From positions 1-64,000 of the forward strand of contig NZ_JAHXBG010000040.1 of assembly GCF_020103725.1 (NCBI RefSeq): a stretch of DNA of 64,000 nucleotides, in the 5' to 3' direction. The notes below the pieces were generated by a model. That model ran no database searches, had not been told where the DNA came from, and saw only the letters and a program-made list of their open reading frames with translations. A program made the position numbers and the translations under genes. Within the stretch, counting starts at the first letter, position 1. Every line of letters starts with the position of its first letter. The stretch comes from Hyalangium gracile (GTDB lineage Bacteria; Myxococcota; Myxococcia; Myxococcales; Myxococcaceae). Positions 34,764 through 42,618 of the stretch are shown piece after piece.

Positions 34764-36758
34764 ATGACAGTAGGAGTGCGGTTCTGCGCGAGCATGCTGG
34801 GCATGCTGCTCGTCGCGTGTGGTTCGACTGGAGCGGATGGGAGTGATGGTCAAAGCGGGCTGAATTCGCTGATGCGGTCCGAACAGGAACCCCCAGGCCC
34901 TCACTGCGTGAATGGGGGCATTCGAGTCAAATCCGGGCTCGACACCAACAACAACAGGAACCTGGATGACGGCGAGGTGACGAGCACGGCGTATGTATGC
35001 AACGGCTCCACTGGTGGAGAGACCTCGCGAGCGCTGGTGAGACTGGACCCCGAACAGGCCGGTGCCAACTGCGCCCAGGGTGGCACACGGGTGAGCAGTG
35101 GGCTGGACGGCAACGGCAACGGCACGCTCGACTCCGGCGAGGTGACGAGTACCTCCTACATCTGCAATGGAGCACCGGGCAATTCAACGGGCGCGCAGGC
35201 TCTGGTGCGGACGGTCCCCGAACCCGTGGGCAGCAATTGCGCCCAGGGAGGAACGAGAGTGCAGAGCGGGCTCGACACCAGTGGCAACGGCACGCTGGAG
35301 GCGGGAGAGGTGACGAGTAACGCGTACATCTGCAACGGAGCCGCGGGGAGTCCGGGAGCCCAGGCGCTGGTGCGGTTGGACCCGGAACCCGCAGGTGCCA
35401 ACTGCGCCCAGGGCGGCACTGCGGTGCTCAGTGGATTGGACATCAATCGCAATGGCACCCTGGAGGCGAATGAAATCACCCAGACCCGGTATGTCTGCTC
35501 GACCCTGTCTGTCTTCGCAACAGGTTGGGCCGCTTCCGCGCCAACCGACAATTCTGGGGAGGTGCCTGCCTCTCTGTGGTTCAACTCCGGTCGGAAGGCG
35601 AGGATCGTCAAGACCAGCGCCTCTTCAAGGATCAAGATCACCATCTCCGATAACCTGGCAGCGGGCGCGGGCGTGAATGGCGGCTATGCCTACTACAGGG
35701 TCAGGATGAACGGGGGCTATGTTTCGCCCGATTGCCTGCAGCAGCAGTACATCTCGAATGCAAGCGGTTGGGCCAATAGCTTCTACTTCCCCTTCGCGAC
35801 GGTGTGCCTCACGGATGTGTTGCCCCCAGGCCTTTATGAATTCGAGACCTGGGTATATTCGGCAGCAGGCACGGCGAATGTTGGTTCAGCCTCGTCGCAA
35901 CCGCTTCTGCTGGTAGAGGAGATACCCGCAACCGCAAAGTATGGGTTCTCCATGGCGGGTGGGCCCTCGGGGACGACGAGCACGACGTTCCAGAAAGCTG
36001 CGGGACGAACCGTCAGCTATACGAAGCAGGCGGCGAGCACACTGCTCAAGGTGACGCTCGCGGATACGTTCCGGATCGACTCCAACGGGCAGGCAGGCAC
36101 CATCATGATCCGGATGGATGGCAGCGATACATCCTGCTTCACGGGACAGTATGATGCCCAAGGCACCAGTGGGAATTTTCATCATCCCTTCGTCATGACC
36201 TGTGTGTTGCCAGGAGTTCCCGCAGGAACCCACTCCTTTGATGTCTGGATCCGCTCCAGCAGCACCAGTGCGCAAGCCTATCTGGGATGGGAGCGCTCTT
36301 ATCCACTGCTGCTGATCGAAGAGATCGCCAATCAGAACCTCGCCTACACGAACGGGCGTTCCGCGAGTGGCGAACTCAGCGGAGACTGGGCTGGTGTAGG
36401 CACACGCCAGGTGCAGCACACGGTCAGTGCTATCGGGAAGACGATACGTGTGACCTATTCGGACACATTCCGCGCGACAGGCAATTGCAATGGCCGCTGG
36501 GGATACTTTCAGCTGTATGTCGATGGACAGCCCACATGGTGCACCACTGGCCAGTACGCGCACAACGTTGGGAGCAGCGCTCACGATCACCACCACCCCA
36601 CCAATCAGGTATGCTTGGTGAAGGGACTGACAGCTAGCCCTCATACCTTCGCTATCTGGTCCTCGACGAGACACACCTGGGATGGCACGACTTGTGGTTC
36701 CAACTACTTCGGGTGGAACCGGGGCCAGAATCTGCTGCTGGTGGAAGAACTCCCTTGA
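34764..36758 (+). CDS. large repeat lipoprotein: four DxNxNG loops plus three beta-sandwich repeats
   Basis: The protein has 664 residues. The signal ends in lipobox LVAC (C19). Residues about 43-250 hold four copies of a ~50-residue unit, NCAQGGTRVSSGLDGNGNGT-type. Each has a loop like Ca-binding EF-hand/dockerin loops (DTNNNRNLDDGE, DGNGNGTLDSGE, DTSGNGTLEAGE, DINRNGTLEANE) and ends in YxCNG; such units are known as DUF7151-like. Residues about 255-664 hold three related ~130-residue beta-rich domains, each ending in a PLLLVEEIP-type strand and each with paired cysteines (DCLQQQYIS, SCFTGQYDA, WCTTGQYAH). The product is probably surface-exposed and adhesive or carbohydrate-binding; that is inferred. 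GC content is lower than in neighbours. It is convergent with a DUF4185-like gene, one base between stops. Confidence 0.75.
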   Translation: MTVGVRFCASMLGMLLVACGSTGADGSDGQSGLNSLMRSEQEPPGPHCVNGGIRVKSGLDTNNNRNLDDGEVTSTAYVCNGSTGGETSRALVRLDPEQAGANCAQGGTRVSSGLDGNGNGTLDSGEVTSTSYICNGAPGNSTGAQALVRTVPEPVGSNCAQGGTRVQSGLDTSGNGTLEAGEVTSNAYICNGAAGSPGAQALVRLDPEPAGANCAQGGTAVLSGLDINRNGTLEANEITQTRYVCSTLSVFATGWAASAPTDNSGEVPASLWFNSGRKARIVKTSASSRIKITISDNLAAGAGVNGGYAYYRVRMNGGYVSPDCLQQQYISNASGWANSFYFPFATVCLTDVLPPGLYEFETWVYSAAGTANVGSASSQPLLLVEEIPATAKYGFSMAGGPSGTTSTTFQKAAGRTVSYTKQAASTLLKVTLADTFRIDSNGQAGTIMIRMDGSDTSCFTGQYDAQGTSGNFHHPFVMTCVLPGVPAGTHSFDVWIRSSSTSAQAYLGWERSYPLLLIEEIANQNLAYTNGRSASGELSGDWAGVGTRQVQHTVSAIGKTIRVTYSDTFRATGNCNGRWGYFQLYVDGQPTWCTTGQYAHNVGSSAHDHHHPTNQVCLVKGLTASPHTFAIWSSTRHTWDGTTCGSNYFGWNRGQNLLLVEELP

Positions 36759-36759
36759 G

Positions 36760-37914
36760 CTACGGCTCGGCCTTGGGCTCGAGCCTGAGGCGCACGAAAC
36801 GCGGCCAGTAGAGGTCCGCTCCCTGTGGCTCGAAGAGATCCTTGAACTCGAAGCTGTTCGTCGCGTACGTGACGAGCAGCGCCCCCTCCTCATCGGAAGT
36901 GAGTTGAGGGTGCGCCTTCGCGGCATAGACGAACGGATCGTCGCGCTCCTTTGACTCGGGCGGAGTGAACAGTGCCTCCGCCTCCGTCCACGGTCCTTCG
37001 AGCCGCTTCGCCGTTCGCACGGCGATCTTCGTTGCTCCGAACCCCTGGCTCGTCACGTGGATCCAGCGTTCCAGGCGGGCGTCCCAGTGGACCGAGCACT
37101 CGGTTCCGGCCTCCGGGATGACCACGCTCGGCTCGTCGTCGAGAGCCTCCTCGGAGACCCAGCCCCGCTGCTCGCCCACCCACCATTGGGCTCCCCTGAG
37201 CTCGCCGTTCTCGAAGGCCTCCACGGGCCAGCGCACGAGGTACGCGTCATGATCCCTCGACGTGCGTGGCGCGACCGCGACGACGAACCCCTCGTTCAGC
37301 ACGACCGCCGCCCCTGGGACCGCGTCGAAGGGTGTCCGCGCCGGCGTCTCCAGCTGGACGTCCCATGTGTCTGGCGAGCCGCTGGGGTTCGTGATGAACG
37401 CGACGCGCCACCCGGCATGATCGAAGCCCAGGCCGCCTGACTTCCTCTCGAGCACGGACAGGAACACGACGAGATGGCCATTCGGCAGGAGCACCCCGTG
37501 GCCTGGCCAGTGCCACGTGTCACCGATCTCGCCAAAGTACGACGCCGGGGTGTTCTCCGCGTCCATCCGCCAGTGGGAAGTCATCGTCGCGGTGCGCGGA
37601 TCCCTGCCGGTCTGCACGGCCACGGTGTTGCGCACCATCTCCGACTGGTTACGGACGTTCGCGGGCGTCTTCGCGACGAACGTGTCGCCAAAGAGCCAGA
37701 GGGTGCGCTCGGCGCCGAGATCGATCGAGTAGGCCCCGTCAGCTCCGAGCCACCGGGCATCCTGGTGAAAGAGCCCGTCGGCCTCGGGGTACGAGGCTCC
37801 GCTGCCCGAGATCTCGGAAGCGGGATCTCCTCCGCAGCCTGCTGGAAGCCCGAGCATGCAGCCTGCCGCGAGCAGGAGCGGCACGAGCCGCGATGGACGT
37901 GAAGACCGGTGCAT
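36760..37914 (-). CDS. lipoprotein with DUF4185-like beta-propeller (possible glycoside-active)
   Basis: The protein has 384 residues from ATG 37914 with a lipoprotein signal (LVPLLLAAGCMLGLPAGCGG). The motif ADGAYSIDLGAERTLWLFGD-TF is the hallmark opening of DUF4185/GH-like five-bladed propellers. It is followed by WHWPGHGVLLPNGHLVVFLS and the propeller strand AVRTAKRLEGPWTEAEALF, then DPFVYAAKAHPQLTSDEEG. A catalytic or sugar-binding role is plausible but unproved. The frame extends upstream to 37956 without benefit. A 51-bp degenerate relative of part of this gene lies at 34450. Confidence 0.75.
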   Translation of the reverse strand: MHRSSRPSRLVPLLLAAGCMLGLPAGCGGDPASEISGSGASYPEADGLFHQDARWLGADGAYSIDLGAERTLWLFGDTFVAKTPANVRNQSEMVRNTVAVQTGRDPRTATMTSHWRMDAENTPASYFGEIGDTWHWPGHGVLLPNGHLVVFLSVLERKSGGLGFDHAGWRVAFITNPSGSPDTWDVQLETPARTPFDAVPGAAVVLNEGFVVAVAPRTSRDHDAYLVRWPVEAFENGELRGAQWWVGEQRGWVSEEALDDEPSVVIPEAGTECSVHWDARLERWIHVTSQGFGATKIAVRTAKRLEGPWTEAEALFTPPESKERDDPFVYAAKAHPQLTSDEEGALLVTYATNSFEFKDLFEPQGADLYWPRFVRLRLEPKAEP

Positions 37915-38035
37915 GAAAGCCCCTCCCGAATATGGAGCCAGGCCTGGACGGGACACGCCCCGTCGCTGTCTCCACGCTTTCCTGGCGGGAGCTTGTTAGT
38001 TTCCTTCGCGGCTGGCCACCCCCTCCGAACCTTTC

Positions 38036-39322
38036 ATGCTTCCGCTCCCTGAGAACCCCATCGAACTGAACATCGAACGCCTCGGGCAGCTGGGCGAGGG
38101 CGTGGCCTCCTGGCAGGGGCGCACCGTCTTCGTTCCAGGGGCGTTCCCGGGGGATGTCGTCAGCGTCAGCCTGGAGCAGCAGGGCAAGGTGCTCCGAGGA
38201 CTGCTGCGGCAGGTGGTGACCCCCAGCAAGGATCGACGCCCCTCGCCATGCACCCTCAGCCTCGAGTGCGGCGGCTGTGACTGGCTGGAGCTGGCCGAGC
38301 CCGCCCAGCGTGCCGCGAAGCAGGAGATCGTCCTCTCCACCCTGGAGCACCTGGGCCGCCTGCCGAGGGATCGGTTCACCGTCCGGCCGCTGCTCGTAGC
38401 GCCTAGGGACTTCGGGTACCGTCGACGGGCGGTGCTGCACTTCGCCAAGGGCTCGCTGGCCTACTTTGGTCGGCGGAGCCACGAGAAGGTGCCAGTGTCC
38501 GAGTGTGGCGCGCTCACCCCCGTGCTCGCCACGCTCCCCGGAAAGCTCTCGCCGCTGCTCAAGCCGCTCTCCAAGGACGCCGAGGAGGTCCACCTGCTGG
38601 CCGAGGGAGGCAAGGCCGCCTTTGCCGTCATGCTGACGGGGCCCGTGACGGCCCGGCATGTCGAGGCCACCGAGGCTGCGGTGCGGACGCTGCGGCTCGA
38701 GGGGGCCGTGCTGGTACCGAAGGAGGGTTCGCCTCGCGTCCTCGGCAAACCCGCGCTGCGGTCGCTGTCCCCGCTGCGCCCCGAGGTGCCCCTGTTCCTG
38801 CGCCCGGACTCCTTCGCCCAGGCTCATGCCGAGGCCAACGTGGGTCTCGTCACCGCCGCCCTCTATGAGCTGGCCCCCCGTGAGACGGACTCCGTGCTGG
38901 AGCTGTACTCGGGCAACGGCAACTTCACCTTCCCGCTGGCCGCCACCGCGGGCTCCGTTCTGGGCGTGGAGTCCTCCCCCGTGGGGGTGGAGTTGGCCCA
39001 GCGCAGCGCCCGGGAGGGCGGGGTGGCCAATGTCCGCTTCATCCAGGGCGATGCCCGCAAGGTGTGCCAGGGGCTCCTCGGAGAGGGGAAGCGGTTCGAC
39101 CTCTGCCTGGCCGACCCACCCCGAGCGGGGGCTCCCGGACTCGCACTCCAGGTATCATCACTGGGAGTGAAGAGAGTCGTTTATGTGGCATGCGACCCGG
39201 CCTCGCTCGCTCGGGATGCGGCGGGGCTGGTGGAGGAGGGGTACATGCCCCTGGCGCTCCAGGTGGTGGACATGTTCCCGCAGACCCATCACGTGGAAGC
39301 CGTGATGTCGTTCGAGCGCTGA
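38036..39322 (+). CDS. class I SAM-dependent RNA (uracil-C5) methyltransferase, RlmD/TrmA family
   Basis: The protein has 428 residues. An N-terminal TRAM domain (LNIERLGQLGEGVASWQGRT) is followed by an iron-sulfur-type cysteine set (SPCTLSLECGGCDW plus a later cysteine). The C-terminal methyltransferase domain has the SAM loop VLELYSGNGNFTFPLA, DPPRAGAPG, and the nucleophile cysteine in VVYVACDPASLARD. It methylates uridine in rRNA or tRNA; RlmD (23S U1939) is likely but a paralogue cannot be excluded. Start ATG 38036. The VWA gene starts 10 bp after the stop. Confidence 0.88.
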   Translation: MLPLPENPIELNIERLGQLGEGVASWQGRTVFVPGAFPGDVVSVSLEQQGKVLRGLLRQVVTPSKDRRPSPCTLSLECGGCDWLELAEPAQRAAKQEIVLSTLEHLGRLPRDRFTVRPLLVAPRDFGYRRRAVLHFAKGSLAYFGRRSHEKVPVSECGALTPVLATLPGKLSPLLKPLSKDAEEVHLLAEGGKAAFAVMLTGPVTARHVEATEAAVRTLRLEGAVLVPKEGSPRVLGKPALRSLSPLRPEVPLFLRPDSFAQAHAEANVGLVTAALYELAPRETDSVLELYSGNGNFTFPLAATAGSVLGVESSPVGVELAQRSAREGGVANVRFIQGDARKVCQGLLGEGKRFDLCLADPPRAGAPGLALQVSSLGVKRVVYVACDPASLARDAAGLVEEGYMPLALQVVDMFPQTHHVEAVMSFER

Positions 39323-39332
39323 AGGAGACCCC

Positions 39333-40730
39333 GTGGACGCCCGCATCGTCGAGTTCGCCGAGGTACTCCGCCAGAACGGCGTTCGCGTGAGCACGTCCGA
39401 AGTGCAGGACGCCCTGCGCGCCGCCTCGGAGGTGGGTCTGAAGGAGCGCACCGTCTTCCGGTCCGTCCTGCGCACCACCCTCGTCAAGCGCGAGCTGGAC
39501 GTGGACGTGTTCAACCGCGCGTTCGACTTCTACTTCTCGGGTGCGGCCAGCACGTTCGAGGCCCTCGACAAGTCGCTCGCGAAGCAGATCGAGGAGGAGG
39601 GCTACCTCCAGGGCGACGAGCTCAAGATGGTGCTGTACCAGATGAACCTGCTCTTCCCCGAGATGTCGCCGCTGGCCAAGGCCATCGTGGACGGAGACCG
39701 GGCCCGGCTGGCGCAGATCTTCCGGTCCGCCATGCTCCAGCTCGATCTGTCCCGGATGGAGACTGGCCTCCAGGCCGGGTTCTTCGCCCGCCGGCTGCTC
39801 GCGGGCGCCGGCATGGAGCGGGCTCGCTCGGACCTGAAGTCCCTGGAGGCGGAGCTGGCCGCTCGAGGGCTGTCTCCCGATGGCATCGAGATCGTCTCCC
39901 GGTACGTCGCGGACGCGATGCGCAAGATCGAGGACGCCGCCCGCCAGGAGGTGAAGCGCCAGGCAGAGGCTCGCATCCGCCGCCGCACGGATTCCGTCAC
40001 CGAGAAGCCGCTGCACCTGCTCACCCAGGCCGAGGTGGATCAGATGCAGGCCGCCGTGCGCACCCTGGCCGAGAAGCTCAAGAGCCGGCTCATCCGCAAG
40101 CAGCGCTCCCACCGGCGCGGAGCCCTCCACGTCCGCCGCACCCTGCGCCGCAACCTCCCGTGGGGTGGGGTGCCCATGGTGCCCCAGTTCCGCACCCGCC
40201 GCCCCGAGCGCCCCGAGGTCGTCGTCCTCTGCGATGTCTCGGACTCGGTCCGCAACGCGGCTCGGATGATGCTCCTCTTCACGTACACGCTGCAGGAGCT
40301 GTTCGTGCGCGTGCGCTCCTTCGTCTTCGTCTCGGACGTGGGCGAGGTGACCCCGTACTTCAAGGACCTGGACGTGGACCAGGCCATCGATCTGGCCACC
40401 GCCGGCAAGGCCGTGTCCCTCAGCGCCAACTCCAACTACGGCCGGGCGCTGGCCGAGTTCGTCCGCGACCACCTGGGCAGCATCACGCGGCGCACCACGG
40501 TCATGATCATTGGAGACGGCCGCAACAACTACAACCCGAACAACGCCTGGGCGCTGAAGGACCTCCAGCGCAAGGCGAAGCGTGTGCTGTGGATCTGCCC
40601 CGAGGACCGTGGCAACTGGGGCATCGGCGACAGCGAGATGCTCACCTACGAGAAGCACTGCCACCAGTCCGTGGTGGTCAACTCCGTCAACGATCTCGCC
40701 CGCATCGCCGACCAGCTCGTTCCCGCCTGA
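39333..40730 (+). CDS. VWA-domain protein, CoxE-like
   Basis: The protein has 465 residues from GTG 39333. The N-terminal helical half (IVEFAEVLRQNGVRVSTSEV) is the CoxE/VWA-containing type. The C-terminal von Willebrand A domain carries a complete MIDAS start, VVVLCDVSDSVRNAARM (DxSxS), and later TVMIIGDGRNNYNPN. Such proteins pair with MoxR AAA+ ATPases to mature or insert cofactors in target complexes. No MoxR gene lies nearby in the window. Probably co-transcribed with the genes on both sides (10 and 11 bp gaps). Confidence 0.87.
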   Translation: MDARIVEFAEVLRQNGVRVSTSEVQDALRAASEVGLKERTVFRSVLRTTLVKRELDVDVFNRAFDFYFSGAASTFEALDKSLAKQIEEEGYLQGDELKMVLYQMNLLFPEMSPLAKAIVDGDRARLAQIFRSAMLQLDLSRMETGLQAGFFARRLLAGAGMERARSDLKSLEAELAARGLSPDGIEIVSRYVADAMRKIEDAARQEVKRQAEARIRRRTDSVTEKPLHLLTQAEVDQMQAAVRTLAEKLKSRLIRKQRSHRRGALHVRRTLRRNLPWGGVPMVPQFRTRRPERPEVVVLCDVSDSVRNAARMMLLFTYTLQELFVRVRSFVFVSDVGEVTPYFKDLDVDQAIDLATAGKAVSLSANSNYGRALAEFVRDHLGSITRRTTVMIIGDGRNNYNPNNAWALKDLQRKAKRVLWICPEDRGNWGIGDSEMLTYEKHCHQSVVVNSVNDLARIADQLVPA

Positions 40731-40741
40731 AGGAGACACCC

Positions 40742-41239
40742 ATGCCTTCCATCTTCGATCTCACCAACGGCTCCGCGGACCCGGGCGTCCAGGCCGCCGA
40801 CGACAGGACCCTGCGGCTCGCCGCGCATCCCCTGACCGAGCAGGAGCTCACCTCGCTCATCCGCTACCAGGACGCCTTCCTGGCCATCGCCGAGGCCTCG
40901 CCGGGCACCGAGGTGCTCGCTCGCGCCCACTCGGAGGCGATGAAGGCGGCAGGACTGGAGGACTCCAAGTTCGTGGAGCAGGGCAGTGCGCTCCTTCGAG
41001 CCTTCTGCGGCCAGCGCTGGGCCGTGAGCAAGCTCCGGGACAAGCTCAAGCAGATCGAATCCCGTGGTCCCGAGGCGGACGAGCTGCGCGGCCGGATTCG
41101 CGACGAGCTGGTCCGGCTGGAGCGGACCGACACCTTCGCCCGGCGCTACGGCGAGGAGCCCATCGCGCTCCTCATGAAGCACGAGCAGAAGCTGCTGGAG
41201 CTCCACACCCGGATGACCCGGGCCCTCAGCCGGGGTTGA
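40742..41239 (+). CDS. conserved helical hypothetical protein
   Basis: The protein has 165 residues, soluble and predicted mostly helical (QELTSLIRYQDAFLAIAEAS, LREKLK-type coiled stretches such as LRDKLKQIESRGPEADELRG). No signal peptide or membrane segment. ATG 40742 follows AAGGAGA by six bases, 11 bp after the VWA gene, so it belongs to that operon. It may be an accessory of the VWA system. No named family recognised. Confidence 0.7.
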   Translation: MPSIFDLTNGSADPGVQAADDRTLRLAAHPLTEQELTSLIRYQDAFLAIAEASPGTEVLARAHSEAMKAAGLEDSKFVEQGSALLRAFCGQRWAVSKLRDKLKQIESRGPEADELRGRIRDELVRLERTDTFARRYGEEPIALLMKHEQKLLELHTRMTRALSRG

Positions 41240-41242
41240 TTC

Positions 41243-41977
41243 TTGCTCCCGCAATGGAGTTCTAGAAACGTCGCTGTTGCGCTGATGATGGGAGTGGCGT
41301 GCACTCCTGCTCCCATCAAGGATGTCCTCCCCAAGCCCAATGAAGGCTTCCTGGAGAGTCTTCCTCCTTTGGGGGATTTCGGCCCGTACGACACCTTCAT
41401 GGATGCGGTGGACAGGGCTTGTGACTTGATCCTCTCAAAGCCACACGCAAGCGTCGTCGACATCCCAGACCCTGTGCTGGCTCTGCGAGTCGCGGATGAA
41501 TATTGCGCCTGGCTCTATTACGCCCCGGATGAGAAGTACCACATGAGCATGCTGACGAACCAGTCGGACGGTGATGAAGTCCTGACGCCTAGGAAGACAT
41601 GCAGGCTGCCTGCCTTCGTGGATGACCCACGCTTCCCCGCTTGGAGCATCAAGTACATCTTTGCTCTTCACAACCACCCATTTGGCGGGCCGCTTTCCTT
41701 TTCCGACCTGAAGCAAATCATTGCGTTCGCCAAGACTCATGAGTGGGTCGTGGACACGAGGGACGGAAAGGTTCCTCTGTCCATGGTGGCATTCTTCTCG
41801 AACTCGGGCGGAGAGAACGCCAGATGTGATGGCTTCTTTCAGTACACACCGGAGAGCCGCGAGTTGATCAAGTTCACCAAGACCCAAGGGGAGTGGTTTC
41901 GGGAAGACATGGGGCTCATCACTTGGATCGATCAAACGACCTACAAGTTGAATGGCACGATCTATCGGGCGGAATAA
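41243..41977 (+). CDS. lipoprotein with a JAMM/RadC-like HxHP motif
   Basis: The protein has 244 residues from a TTG at 41243, with a short lipoprotein signal (NVAVALMMGVAC, C20). The central motif H143-N-H145-P-F-G-G-P-L-S152-F-S-D155 resembles the metal site of JAB/JAMM and RadC proteins (HxHP...SxxD). The second His to Asp spacing is one residue shorter than the canonical HxHx10D, so activity is uncertain. Several cysteines (C60, C88, C120) surround it. GC content is lower than in flanking genes. The stop overlaps the start of the next lipoprotein gene (TAATG), a tight coupling typical of effector/immunity or enzyme/inhibitor pairs; that reading is speculative. The start could also be downstream of 41243, but then the signal is lost. 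Confidence 0.6.
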   Translation: MLPQWSSRNVAVALMMGVACTPAPIKDVLPKPNEGFLESLPPLGDFGPYDTFMDAVDRACDLILSKPHASVVDIPDPVLALRVADEYCAWLYYAPDEKYHMSMLTNQSDGDEVLTPRKTCRLPAFVDDPRFPAWSIKYIFALHNHPFGGPLSFSDLKQIIAFAKTHEWVVDTRDGKVPLSMVAFFSNSGGENARCDGFFQYTPESRELIKFTKTQGEWFREDMGLITWIDQTTYKLNGTIYRAE

Positions 41978-42594
41978 TGAGTCGCCAATTGAGAGTCGTC
42001 CCACTGGCGCTCGTTATTATTCTCACGGGCTGTGTCCGGCCTCCTTCTCCTCCCGTGGTGCCGGTGGAGGATGACAAGACGATCGTGTTTCCCCATTTCT
42101 TTGACCGGCCTGCTGGAGTGGTAGGGGTCGAAGGCGAATTGTATGACGTGGATGGAGTGATGCTTCGCGCCGTCATGATCGCCGTCAATGATTTCCTGCC
42201 TTACAGCGCCAAGGCGTCCTGTCCCGATAGGCCCGAAGCACAGTCCTATCGGGTCACTCGTCAAGGGAACATCATCTTTGTCTACATCTACGAGAATGAG
42301 GCGTATTGTGGCGCCTCGTATCTCGCTCTGGACTCAGGTGCGAAGTACGCGATCAGCATCGATGGTCGCATCCTTCGGCGTGTGCTGGATGGTCAACCCG
42401 AGGGGAACGCAAGCTTGGAAGCAGTGGATGCTGGCCCCCGGAGGGTTCCCTCCAGACCCGGGGTGACTCCTGCCTACGATTCCATCTGGAACAAACCGTC
42501 ACACTCCGTGCCCCAAGGAGAAGAAGATGGCGGGGTGAGCCTCTGGGCTGACGGGGGGAGTCCCCTCTCTACTGATGGAGGCGGAGCACCATAG
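41977..42594 (+). CDS. small lipoprotein, translationally coupled partner
   Basis: The protein has 205 residues. ATG 41977 overlaps the stop of the previous gene by one base. Signal: VVPLALVIILTGCVRPP with lipobox LTGC. The mature part is mixed alpha/beta (GNIIFVYIYENEAYCGASYL) and ends in a Gly/Asp/Ser-rich, probably disordered tail. Composition is AT-richer than neighbours. No family recognised. As both proteins are lipoproteins and coupled, they likely act together at the envelope. Confidence 0.65.
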   Translation: MSRQLRVVPLALVIILTGCVRPPSPPVVPVEDDKTIVFPHFFDRPAGVVGVEGELYDVDGVMLRAVMIAVNDFLPYSAKASCPDRPEAQSYRVTRQGNIIFVYIYENEAYCGASYLALDSGAKYAISIDGRILRRVLDGQPEGNASLEAVDAGPRRVPSRPGVTPAYDSIWNKPSHSVPQGEEDGGVSLWADGGSPLSTDGGGAP

Positions 42595-42618
42595 TCTTGA
42601 ATGAAGGTCCGCAAACGG

